Below, piece by piece: positions 6,734 through 13,408 of a DNA stretch of 13,408 bases. Position 1 is the stretch's first letter. Every line of letters begins with the position of its first letter. The DNA is taken from contig JBGTEN010000341.1 in the NCBI GenBank assembly GCA_041747755.1, positions 1 through 13,408 on the forward strand. Direction: 5' to 3'. The notes under the pieces were generated by a model. The model was not told where the DNA came from, made no database searches, and saw nothing but the letters and a program-made list of their open reading frames with translations. This DNA is from Aurantibrevibacter sp041747755. Lineage in GTDB: Bacteria; Bacteroidota; Bacteroidia; Flavobacteriales; Flavobacteriaceae. A program made the translations under genes and the position numbers.

Positions 6734-8296
6734 GTGACGCATAAATTTAACATCCTAACTTTTCTTCTTGTTCTCCTTTTCCCTTTTTTGGTGGAAGCAC
6801 AACAGGAAAAAACAACCAATCCAATCCTTTTCGCTGATGTTCCTGATCTTTCCATGATTCGGGTAGAAGACACCTACTATATGAGTAGTACTACCATGCA
6901 TATGAGTCCGGGTCTTCCTATTATGAAATCGAAAGATTTGGTGAATTGGGAATTGATAAGTTATGCCTATAATACCTTAGGTAGCAGTGACGAATTGGAT
7001 TTGAATAATGGTAAAAGTATGTACGGTAGAGGTTCCTGGGCCAGCAGTCTGCGTTACCATAATGACACCTATTATGTTAGCACTTTTTCATCCACCACAG
7101 GAAAAACGTATATCTTCTCAACCAAAGACCCGGAAAAAGAGCCTTGGCAAAAAATAGAATTTTCACCGTCTTACCACGACAATACCCTATTCTTTGATGA
7201 TAATAGTAAAGTGTATATGATTTGGGCTGCAGGCAAACTCAATATAGCGGAATTAAAAGAAGACCTTTCGGGTGTAAAAAGCGGAACGGAAAGGGTACTC
7301 ATAGAAAACGCCAGTGCTCCGGCAGGAACGAATATTATGCTCGGTGCGGAAGGCTCTCAACTTTTTAAAGTAAATGGTAAATATTACCTATTTAATATCA
7401 CCTGGCCCCAGGGTGGCATGCGTACTGTTCTCATACACCGCGCAGATAGTATCACGGGACCCTGGGAGGGAAAAATTGGGTTACAGGATTTAGGTGTCGC
7501 TCAGGGAGGGCTTATTGATACTCCGGATGGTCGGTGGTTTTCCTACCTTTTCCGAGACTATGGTGGTGTGGGTCGAATTCCGTATTTAGTCCCTGTAAAG
7601 TGGGAAGATGGCTGGCCTATTTTAGGCGAAAATGGAAAAGTTCCGCAATATCTGGACCTCCCGGCTAACAAAAGTTTACTACCCGGAATTGTAGCTTCGG
7701 ACGATTTTAAACGAAAGAAAAATGACAAAGATTTACCCCTTGTCTGGCAATGGAATCATAATCCGGATAATGCGCTTTGGTCTGTACGAGAGCGAAAAGG
7801 TCATTTAAGATTACAGACAGGAAGAATAGATACCAGTCTAGTTACGGCAAAAAATACCTTAACGCAACGTACTCTTGGTCCACAAAGCACCGGTTCAACA
7901 TCCTTAGCAATTTCCCAAATGAAAGAGGGGGATTTCGCCGGTTTATGTTTGCTGCAAAAAGAATATGGTTTAGTGGGGGTTCACTATGAAAATGGGATTA
8001 AGAACATTGTAATGATTAGTGCCCCAGGAGGCAAACCTAAAGTACTACAGCGTATTCCTCTCACTCAAAATAAAATCTACCTAAAAGCGGAATGTAATTT
8101 TAAGGACAAAACCGATATAGGCCAATTTTACTATAGCCTCAATAGTACAACCTGGATACCCATTGGCGAACCTATTAAACTACCTTATACGTTGCCTCAT
8201 TTTATAGGGTATCGCTACGGGTTATTCAACTATGCGACGCAAAATCCTGGGGGCTACGTGGATTTTGATTATTTCCATATCACAGACAACATATAG
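6734..8296 (+). CDS. Secreted glycoside hydrolase family 43 enzyme (beta-xylosidase/arabinofuranosidase type)
   Basis: The 520-residue protein starts at a GTG; the frame is closed by a TAA six codons upstream, and this start gives a good signal peptide (hydrophobic 7-22, cut after VEA). Residues about 28-310 are the five-bladed GH43 propeller. The catalytic residues are in place: general base Asp38 (FADVPDLSMI), pKa-modulating Asp149 (YHDNTLFFDD) and general acid Glu206 (LGAEGSQLF). The MSSTTMHMSPGLPIMKSKDL blade is typical of a GH43 clade containing xylan-active beta-xylosidases and alpha-L-arabinofuranosidases. Residues about 320-520 form the C-terminal beta-sandwich of GH43 xylosidases, complete to GGYVDFDYFHI. 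It likely removes xylose or arabinose from xylo-oligosaccharides in the periplasm or at the surface. The next GH43 begins 21 bases later, so they are probably co-transcribed. Exact substrate cannot be read from sequence. Confidence 0.93.
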   Translation: MTHKFNILTFLLVLLFPFLVEAQQEKTTNPILFADVPDLSMIRVEDTYYMSSTTMHMSPGLPIMKSKDLVNWELISYAYNTLGSSDELDLNNGKSMYGRGSWASSLRYHNDTYYVSTFSSTTGKTYIFSTKDPEKEPWQKIEFSPSYHDNTLFFDDNSKVYMIWAAGKLNIAELKEDLSGVKSGTERVLIENASAPAGTNIMLGAEGSQLFKVNGKYYLFNITWPQGGMRTVLIHRADSITGPWEGKIGLQDLGVAQGGLIDTPDGRWFSYLFRDYGGVGRIPYLVPVKWEDGWPILGENGKVPQYLDLPANKSLLPGIVASDDFKRKKNDKDLPLVWQWNHNPDNALWSVRERKGHLRLQTGRIDTSLVTAKNTLTQRTLGPQSTGSTSLAISQMKEGDFAGLCLLQKEYGLVGVHYENGIKNIVMISAPGGKPKVLQRIPLTQNKIYLKAECNFKDKTDIGQFYYSLNSTTWIPIGEPIKLPYTLPHFIGYRYGLFNYATQNPGGYVDFDYFHITDNI

Positions 8297-8317
8297 ACCG
8301 AAAAGCAAGCCATTAAT

Positions 8318-10096
8318 ATGATAAAAACTAACCCTTTCAAATCAAAAATGTTAGCAATGAAAACTAAACAACTACTCCTTTTGTCCCTATTCGCCCTCTT
8401 AACTTCCTATAGTGGGACTAGCCAAAAGTATAAGAAGATAGCAAAAAATGCACCTGTATTTTCCAATGTGATCTATGAAGGGAACGATCAGATTTATATC
8501 GATAACCCGCTTAAATCTGATGAATTCTATACCCCTATATTACAGGGATGCTATCCCGATCCTGCCATTACGCGAAAGGGATATGATTACTATCTGGTAT
8601 GCTCTTCCTTTGCCATGTTTCCCGGAGTACCTATTTTTCATTCCAATGATTTGGTGAACTGGAAGCAAATAGGTCATGTGCTGGACCGCACCTCGCAACT
8701 GAATGTGCATGACACCGGAATCAGTCAGGGGGTATATGCGCCCGGTATCACTTACAATCCCAAAAACGATACTTTTTATATGATTGTAACTGCATTTGCA
8801 GGCGGACTAGGCAATATTGTGGTTAAAACCAAAGATCCCTTACAAGGTTGGAGTGAGCCCATTAAGCTGGATTTCGGCGGAATTGACCCTGCTATTTTCT
8901 TTGATGATGACGGGAAAGGATATATTATTCACAACGATGCTCCGGATAAAGACAAAGAGCAATATAACGGTCACCGGGTTATCAAAATTTGGGAATATGA
9001 TATTGAAAATGACAAAGTCATACCGGGTACAGATAAAATTATTGTTGATGGTGGCGTAGACCTTACTAAAAAGCCCATTTGGATTGAAGCCCCTCATATT
9101 TACAAAAAGGATGGTAAATACTATTTAATGTGTGCAGAAGGCGGTACGGGCGACTGGCATAGTGAAGTAATTTTTGTTAGTGATAGCCCAAAAGGCCCCT
9201 ACATTCCGGCTACCAATAATCCCATTCTTACACAAAGGCACTTTGCCAAGGACCGTAAAAATAAGGTAGACTGGGCGGGACATGCCGATTTAGTGGAAGG
9301 ACCCGATGGCAATTATTACGGTGTGTTCTTAGCGGTACGCCCAAATGATACCTTTAGGGTCAATACAGGGCGCGAAACCTTCATCTTACCCGTGGATTGG
9401 TCCGGGGAATTTCCCGTTTTTGAAAATGGACTCATCCCGCTAGAGCCCAAATTAAAAATGCCGAAAGGGGTAACCAATCAAACCGGACAAAATGGGTTCC
9501 TTCCTAATGGAAATTTTACGTTTATAGAGAATTTCTCTTCTGAAAAGCTAGACTACCGCTGGATTGGATTAAGAGGACCACGGGAAAATTTTATTTCAAC
9601 TACGAAGAAAGGCCTGCACATCAACCCGTTTGAAACCCACATAAAAGAGCTTAAACCCACCTCTACCCTCTTCCATCGCCAAATGCATAATAGCTTTTCA
9701 TTTACCACGACTTTAGAGTACAAACCAAACTCAGAAAAGGATTTGGCCGGCTTGGTAGCCTATCAAAACGAAAGTTCCAACTATGTATTTGGAATCACCA
9801 AAAAAGGGAAGGACTATGTGCTCTTGTTAGAGAAAAATAGCCAGCCGGACAGGCGCAGTGTAGTTATTTCCGAGGTACTTGCCAGTACAAAGCTTGATTT
9901 AAAAAATCCCGTTACCTTAAAAGTTGCAGCCAAAGGAGATGCCTATGAATTCTCTTATTCCGTTAATGGAAGTACTTTTGAAACCCTGGGAGGAACCGTT
10001 TCCGGAGACATTCTTTCAACCGATGTAGCCGGCGGATTTACCGGATGCCTTTTAGGTCTGTATGCCACCACTGGCAATGACATACAACCGCAGTAA
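8318..10096 (+). CDS. Second secreted GH43 enzyme with shortened C-terminus
   Basis: The 592-residue protein has a signal peptide. The first ATG gives a long n-region, and an ATG at 8357 (MKTKQLLLLSLFALL) is an equally or more natural start. The GH43 propeller spans about 70-370: general base Asp81 (GCYPDPAIT), Asp190 (GGIDPAIFFDDDG) and general acid Glu257 (WIEAPHIYKKDGKYYL). It belongs to a different GH43 clade from its neighbour (CSSFAMFPGVPIFHSNDLVNW), consistent with beta-xylosidase or xylan-side-chain activity. The C-terminal beta-sandwich (about 405-592) reads well to GCLLGLYATTGN, then ends in DIQPQ. It lacks the last DFDxF-type strand that the upstream GH43 retains, so about 10-20 residues seem lost. 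The catalytic domain is intact, so activity is plausible. It lies in tandem after the first GH43 and upstream of two esterase genes. Confidence 0.92.
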   Translation: MIKTNPFKSKMLAMKTKQLLLLSLFALLTSYSGTSQKYKKIAKNAPVFSNVIYEGNDQIYIDNPLKSDEFYTPILQGCYPDPAITRKGYDYYLVCSSFAMFPGVPIFHSNDLVNWKQIGHVLDRTSQLNVHDTGISQGVYAPGITYNPKNDTFYMIVTAFAGGLGNIVVKTKDPLQGWSEPIKLDFGGIDPAIFFDDDGKGYIIHNDAPDKDKEQYNGHRVIKIWEYDIENDKVIPGTDKIIVDGGVDLTKKPIWIEAPHIYKKDGKYYLMCAEGGTGDWHSEVIFVSDSPKGPYIPATNNPILTQRHFAKDRKNKVDWAGHADLVEGPDGNYYGVFLAVRPNDTFRVNTGRETFILPVDWSGEFPVFENGLIPLEPKLKMPKGVTNQTGQNGFLPNGNFTFIENFSSEKLDYRWIGLRGPRENFISTTKKGLHINPFETHIKELKPTSTLFHRQMHNSFSFTTTLEYKPNSEKDLAGLVAYQNESSNYVFGITKKGKDYVLLLEKNSQPDRRSVVISEVLASTKLDLKNPVTLKVAAKGDAYEFSYSVNGSTFETLGGTVSGDILSTDVAGGFTGCLLGLYATTGNDIQPQ

Positions 10097-10306
10097 AATA
10101 CCGTGGGTGAGGTGAGGCCAATTATGCTAGAAGCTCCAGTAATTAATAAAGTCGAAGCGGTACGCGCCGTGAATCTGGCAACTATTATCAAAATAAATTC
10201 AACTAAATCACGAATTATGAAATGCCAATTTACGAATTTATCAAACCTACAGATATGATTAGTAGGGCATTAAATATAACCTTTAAATAATATTAAATAC
10301 AAACAG
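10097..10306 (+). other. Spacer after the second GH43 with an in-frame open stretch
   Basis: After the GH43 stop at 10094-10096 the same frame stays open for about 53 codons (NTVGEVRPIMLEAPVINKVE and onward) to a TGA at 10256-10258. The product does not resemble the missing GH43 strand or any domain I know. It may be read-through-accessible sequence, a remnant of another gene joined by a deletion, or chance. The last 50 bases before the esterase ATG are AT-rich leader-like sequence. Confidence 0.35.
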
Positions 10307-11416
10307 ATGAAACACTTTATTTTAGTACTGACTTTCTTCGGATCACTCTTCTTTCTTCAGGCACAGGAAACGGCCATTAAAGAGGATTTTAAACCCTCAA
10401 CTAAAAATCAGCCGGGACAGGAATATCCACAAGTAAACTCTCAGGGGTATGCCCGTTTTCGAATAGAAGCACCCGCAGCTGATAGCATTAGGGTGAGTCT
10501 CGGCTTGGGTGGACAAGGCGGAACGAAATTAGAAAAAACAGCAGATGGTTTTTGGATGGGCACAACCGCAGGTCCTATGGACGAAGGATTTCATTATTAC
10601 AATATCAACATAGACGGAGGTAAATTCAATGATCCGGGAGCCCTCAATTACTACGGCTCCATTCGCTGGGAAAGCGGTATTGAAATTCCGGCACACGATC
10701 AGGATTTTTATGCCCTAAAAGACGTCCCACATGGTCACGTACAACAAGTGCTTTTCCCTTCGCCCAGTACGCAAACCTCAAGACGTTCCTTTGTGTAAAC
10801 TCCGCCGGGATATGAAGAAAATACCATGCAACGCTACCCTGTACTTTACTTACAACACGGCTGGGGCGAAGATGAAACTGCCTGGAGCAATCAGGGGCAC
10901 GCCAACCTCATTATGGATAACCTGATTGCAGAGGGAAAAACAAAACCGTTTATCATTGTAATGACCTATGGGATGACCAACGAAACCAAATTTGGTGGTT
11001 TGCGTACCTTCGATATCAAACCCTTCCAAACCGTTCTTGTAGAGGAATTGATTCCTTATGTGGATACCCATTTTCGTACCTTGGCGGAAAGGGATCAGCG
11101 GGCCATGGCAGGGCTCTCTATGGGCGGCTTTGAAACCCGCCTGATTACCATGAACAAACCCGAGGTATTCTCGCACTACGGGCTGCTAAGTGGTGGAACG
11201 TATTCCCTGGAGGACCTAAAAGATGCACCATCCAAAATAAAATTGATATTTTTAAGCTGTGGCAGTAAAGAAAGACCGGATGCCGTAAAGGCCGCAGCAA
11301 CTGCACTAAAAGACGGAGGGTATAATGCAGTATCCTATATTTCTGAAGGTACAGCGCACGAATTTCAAACCTGGCGTCGCAGTTTAAAAGAAATGGCTCC
11401 ATTACTTTTCAAATAG
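10307..11416 (+). pseudogene. CBM48-CE1 esterase (feruloyl/acetyl xylan esterase type) interrupted by an in-frame TAA
   Basis: Read as one frame this is a 369-codon gene. It has a signal peptide (residues 1-19, cut before QETAIKED). A CBM48-like E-set domain at about 40-140 contains GFHYYNINIDG and DVPHGHV. A CE1 alpha/beta-hydrolase follows at about 145-369, with LQHGWGEDETAW, nucleophile Ser271 (AGLSMGG) and His351 (GTAHEFQTW). Codon 164 (10796-10798) is TAA, in RRSFV-stop-TPPGYEENT. The downstream paralogue reads RRMYVYTPPAYDEN at the same place, so TAA replaces a conserved Tyr, one base change from TAT or TAC. The frame is otherwise clean for the remaining 206 codons. As it stands, the first product is a 163-residue secreted CBM48 stub. 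Restart at the ATG at 10826 would give a 196-residue CE1 lacking its first strand and signal peptide. The catalytic acid position (CGSKERPDAV) also departs from the neighbours. A recent mutation or a sequencing error are the main options. Confidence 0.85.
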
Positions 11417-11495
11417 AACATTTCTTAAACCCAACAAGCCTCGGGACAGAGCCGGCGCAGCACTATTTGAATTAAATTAGAAACAACCCAATACA

Positions 11496-13408
11496 ATGAA
11501 AAAACATATCTTCTTAGTCCTAGGCTTTGCAACCTTGAGTACTTGCCTTATCGCTCAAACTCTTGAAAAGCAAGCTCCGACCGGATTCGACCAAGTACAG
11601 TCCGCTGTAGCAAAAGGAAAAATCGACAGTATTTACTACCCGTCCAAAACGGTAGGCACGAATCGGACTGCGATTATTTACACCCCACCCGGTTACAAAA
11701 AAGGAACCCGTTATCCTGTTCTTTATCTATTGCACGGCATTGGGGGTGACCAAAATGAATGGTTAAAGCATGGAACGCCACAGGTCATTTTTGACAATCT
11801 GTATGCGCAAGGTAAAATGGAACCTATGATTGTGGTAATGCCGAACGGAAGAGCTATGAAAGACGACCGCGCCATAGGGAATATGTTCGATCCGGAACGG
11901 GTGGAGGCCTTTTCCACCTTTGAAAAAGATTTGTTAACCGACCTTATTCCCTATGTACAAAAGAATTTTAAAGTGTATACGGACAGAGAACACAGAGCCC
12001 TTGCCGGGTTATCTATGGGAGGGGGACAATCCCTGAATTTCGGACTTGGTAATCTGGACACCTTTGCCTGGGTAGGCGGATTTTCCTCAGCGCCCAATAC
12101 CAAGACACCGGAAGTACTGGTTCCGGATCCGGCTAAAGCTGCAGCCCTGCTCAAATTACTCTGGATTTCCTGTGGAGATGCGGATGGTTTAATGCCATTT
12201 AGTAAGCGAACCAGTGACTATTTACGAAAGAACGATGTACCTCATATTTTTTATGTAGAACCCGGCGGACATGACTTTGATGTTTGGAAGAATGACTTGT
12301 ACATGTTCTCACAACTACTTTTTAAACCGGTGAACAAAAAATTGTTCAACAAATACAGCGTATTGGGTTCACCTGCCGCTACCAACATTCGCAATGCCCC
12401 CTATCCTCAAGTACTACCGGACAGTCGGGTTATTTTTAAAACCAAAGCCCCTGAGGCGCAAAAATTGCAAATTGATTTAGGAAAAAAATACGATATGGTA
12501 AAGGATGAAGAAGGCTACTGGACGGTGACCACTGACTCCATTACTGAAGGTATCCACTACTATTCCCTGATTATCGATGGGGTTGCCGTGGCAGATCCTG
12601 CAAGCGAGGCCTATTACGGGATGGGGCGCTTTGCAAGTGCCATTGAAATTCCTTTTAAAGGCGATGACTACTATGCAATCAAAGATGTGCCTCATGGGGA
12701 TATCCGCATGAAACGCTACTTTTCTAAGGTAACCAATGACTGGAGACGGATGTATGTGTATACGCCACCGGCGTATGATGAAAATGTTAGCTCTAAATAC
12801 CCGGTGTTGTATATTTTACATGGCGGCGGAGAAGACGAACGAGGCTGGGCAAACCAGGGGAAAACCGATTTGATACTAGATAATCTTATAGCAGCCGAAA
12901 AGGCGGTCCCAATGTTGGTGGTCATGGTAGATGGTAATATGCCGGGACGTGGCGGGCTTGCAGGTTTTAATGAAAATGTGCTAAAAGTATTTGAAAATGA
13001 ACTAAAGAATGAAGTGATTCCCGTTGTAGAACAAAACTACAGGGTATTGACCGATGCCAATCACCGGGCACTGGCCGGTTTGTCTATGGGCGGCCTGCAA
13101 ACGCTCCATGCGGGAGTAAAAAATACGGATTTGTTTTCCTATTTGGGCGTGTTTAGCTCCGGGTGGTTTGCCAACAATACAGAACTCTCCGAGTCGCAAT
13201 ATGCTTTTATGAAAGAACATACGGCTACCATAAACGCCAACCTAAAAAAGTTCTATATTACCATGGGCGGTAAGGAAGATATCGCCTATGAAAATTGCAA
13301 GGCAATGCTGGCCAAATTTGATGAGATGGGGATAAAATATGAATATAGCGAATATCCCGGCGGACATGCATGGCCTGTTTGGCGGCACGATTTGTTTATG
13401 TTTGCGCA
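11496..13408 (+). CDS. Tandem esterase CE1-CBM48-CE1 (3' end beyond the window)
   Basis: The window encodes 637 residues of a secreted enzyme with two complete CE1 alpha/beta-hydrolase domains. The signal peptide is MKKHIFLVLGFATLSTCLIA, cut near AQT. Domain one (about 30-280) has YTPPGYKKGTRYPVLYLLHG, Ser173 (AGLSMGGGQS), Asp228 or Asp230 (SCGDADG) and His259 (PGGHDFDVW). A CBM48-like domain (about 288-398) carries GIHYYSLIIDG and IKDVPHGDI. Domain two (about 400-637) has YTPPAYDENVSSKYPVLYIL, Ser530 (AGLSMGGLQT), Asp595 (GGKEDIAYE) and His624 (PGGHAWPVW). CE1 enzymes hydrolyse feruloyl or acetyl esters on xylan; two-domain CE1 proteins from Bacteroidota can combine different specificities (from memory). 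The CBM48-CE1 half closely resembles the gene just upstream, pointing to duplication and fusion. It starts 79 bases after that gene and likely shares its transcript. Only a few residues appear missing at the edge. Confidence 0.92.
   Translation, partial: MKKHIFLVLGFATLSTCLIAQTLEKQAPTGFDQVQSAVAKGKIDSIYYPSKTVGTNRTAIIYTPPGYKKGTRYPVLYLLHGIGGDQNEWLKHGTPQVIFDNLYAQGKMEPMIVVMPNGRAMKDDRAIGNMFDPERVEAFSTFEKDLLTDLIPYVQKNFKVYTDREHRALAGLSMGGGQSLNFGLGNLDTFAWVGGFSSAPNTKTPEVLVPDPAKAAALLKLLWISCGDADGLMPFSKRTSDYLRKNDVPHIFYVEPGGHDFDVWKNDLYMFSQLLFKPVNKKLFNKYSVLGSPAATNIRNAPYPQVLPDSRVIFKTKAPEAQKLQIDLGKKYDMVKDEEGYWTVTTDSITEGIHYYSLIIDGVAVADPASEAYYGMGRFASAIEIPFKGDDYYAIKDVPHGDIRMKRYFSKVTNDWRRMYVYTPPAYDENVSSKYPVLYILHGGGEDERGWANQGKTDLILDNLIAAEKAVPMLVVMVDGNMPGRGGLAGFNENVLKVFENELKNEVIPVVEQNYRVLTDANHRALAGLSMGGLQTLHAGVKNTDLFSYLGVFSSGWFANNTELSESQYAFMKEHTATINANLKKFYITMGGKEDIAYENCKAMLAKFDEMGIKYEYSEYPGGHAWPVWRHDLFMFA

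Noticed and set aside
10070..10150. One-base frameshift as the cause of the short GH43 C-terminus
   Set aside because: I read all three forward frames and none restores a DFDxF-type terminal strand, so a single indel does not explain the truncation.
10796..10798. Reassigned TAA or selenocysteine-like recoding
   Set aside because: TAA ends several other clear genes in this window, such as those ending at 3468, 5865 and 10096, and no recoding element is visible; a simple mutation or error is more economical.
10850..11402. Minus-strand open frames of 108 and 85 residues
   Set aside because: They lie entirely opposite the CE1 coding frame and show no recognisable features.
11430..11460. GC-rich stretch after the interrupted esterase as a terminator
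   Set aside because: The pairing in CCTCGGGACAGAGCCGG is poor and no T-tract follows, so I do not call a terminator between the two esterase genes.
1..13408. CRISPR array, tRNA/rRNA genes, insertion sequences
   Set aside because: No regularly spaced repeats, no RNA-gene signatures and no transposase or terminal inverted repeats were seen on reading both strands.

Overview
The window looks like a chromosomal segment from a member of the Bacteroidota, most likely Flavobacteriia. The evidence is the AT-rich spacers, the absence of clear Shine-Dalgarno sites, the TAnnTTTG-type -7 promoter elements, and the gene families present: fused CheB-CheR-PAS sensor, DUF4142 and DUF6799 proteins, and GH43/CE1 xylan enzymes with Bacteroidota-style CBM48 modules. 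A genus cannot be assigned from the sequence alone.

Left half (about 1-6209) is all minus strand. Transcription would run from a promoter near 6250 leftward through: a very charged 68-residue protein; a 39-residue glycine/membrane mini-protein whose frame is broken at an A AAA AAC heptamer; a secreted DUF6799 protein with an 18-residue tandem repeat; a DUF4142 lipoprotein; and a general-stress-type FMN split-barrel protein. After a 198-base gap come a single-domain response regulator and, 12 bases later, a giant CheB-CheR-coiled coil-PAS sensor that runs off the left edge. The cluster reads as an envelope/general stress and signalling locus. The sensor plus receiver would supply phosphorelay or redox/ligand sensing, and the small secreted and membrane proteins would be effectors. 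That functional link is inference from co-orientation and spacing.

The centre (6210-6733) is a 524-base AT-rich divergent spacer. It carries a TAATTTTG element on each strand and a small palindrome, and I see no convincing gene in it.

Right half (6734-13408) is all plus strand and is a xylan/arabinoxylan side-chain and oligosaccharide degradation cluster, probably part of a polysaccharide utilization locus whose transporter genes lie outside the window. It holds two different GH43 enzymes (beta-xylosidase/alpha-L-arabinofuranosidase type), a CBM48-CE1 esterase interrupted by an in-frame TAA, and a CE1-CBM48-CE1 double esterase that runs off the right edge. All have signal peptides. The esterases would strip feruloyl or acetyl groups so that the GH43 enzymes can trim the exposed xylo-oligosaccharides.

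The most notable observations are three gene lesions: a nonsense codon exactly replacing a conserved Tyr, a one-base frame break at a slippery heptamer, and a missing last strand in the second GH43. The others are the two-catalytic-domain esterase and the cluster of undescribed small envelope proteins. None of these proves a wholly new system. The small-protein stress operon and the slippery mini-gene are the best candidates for something undescribed.
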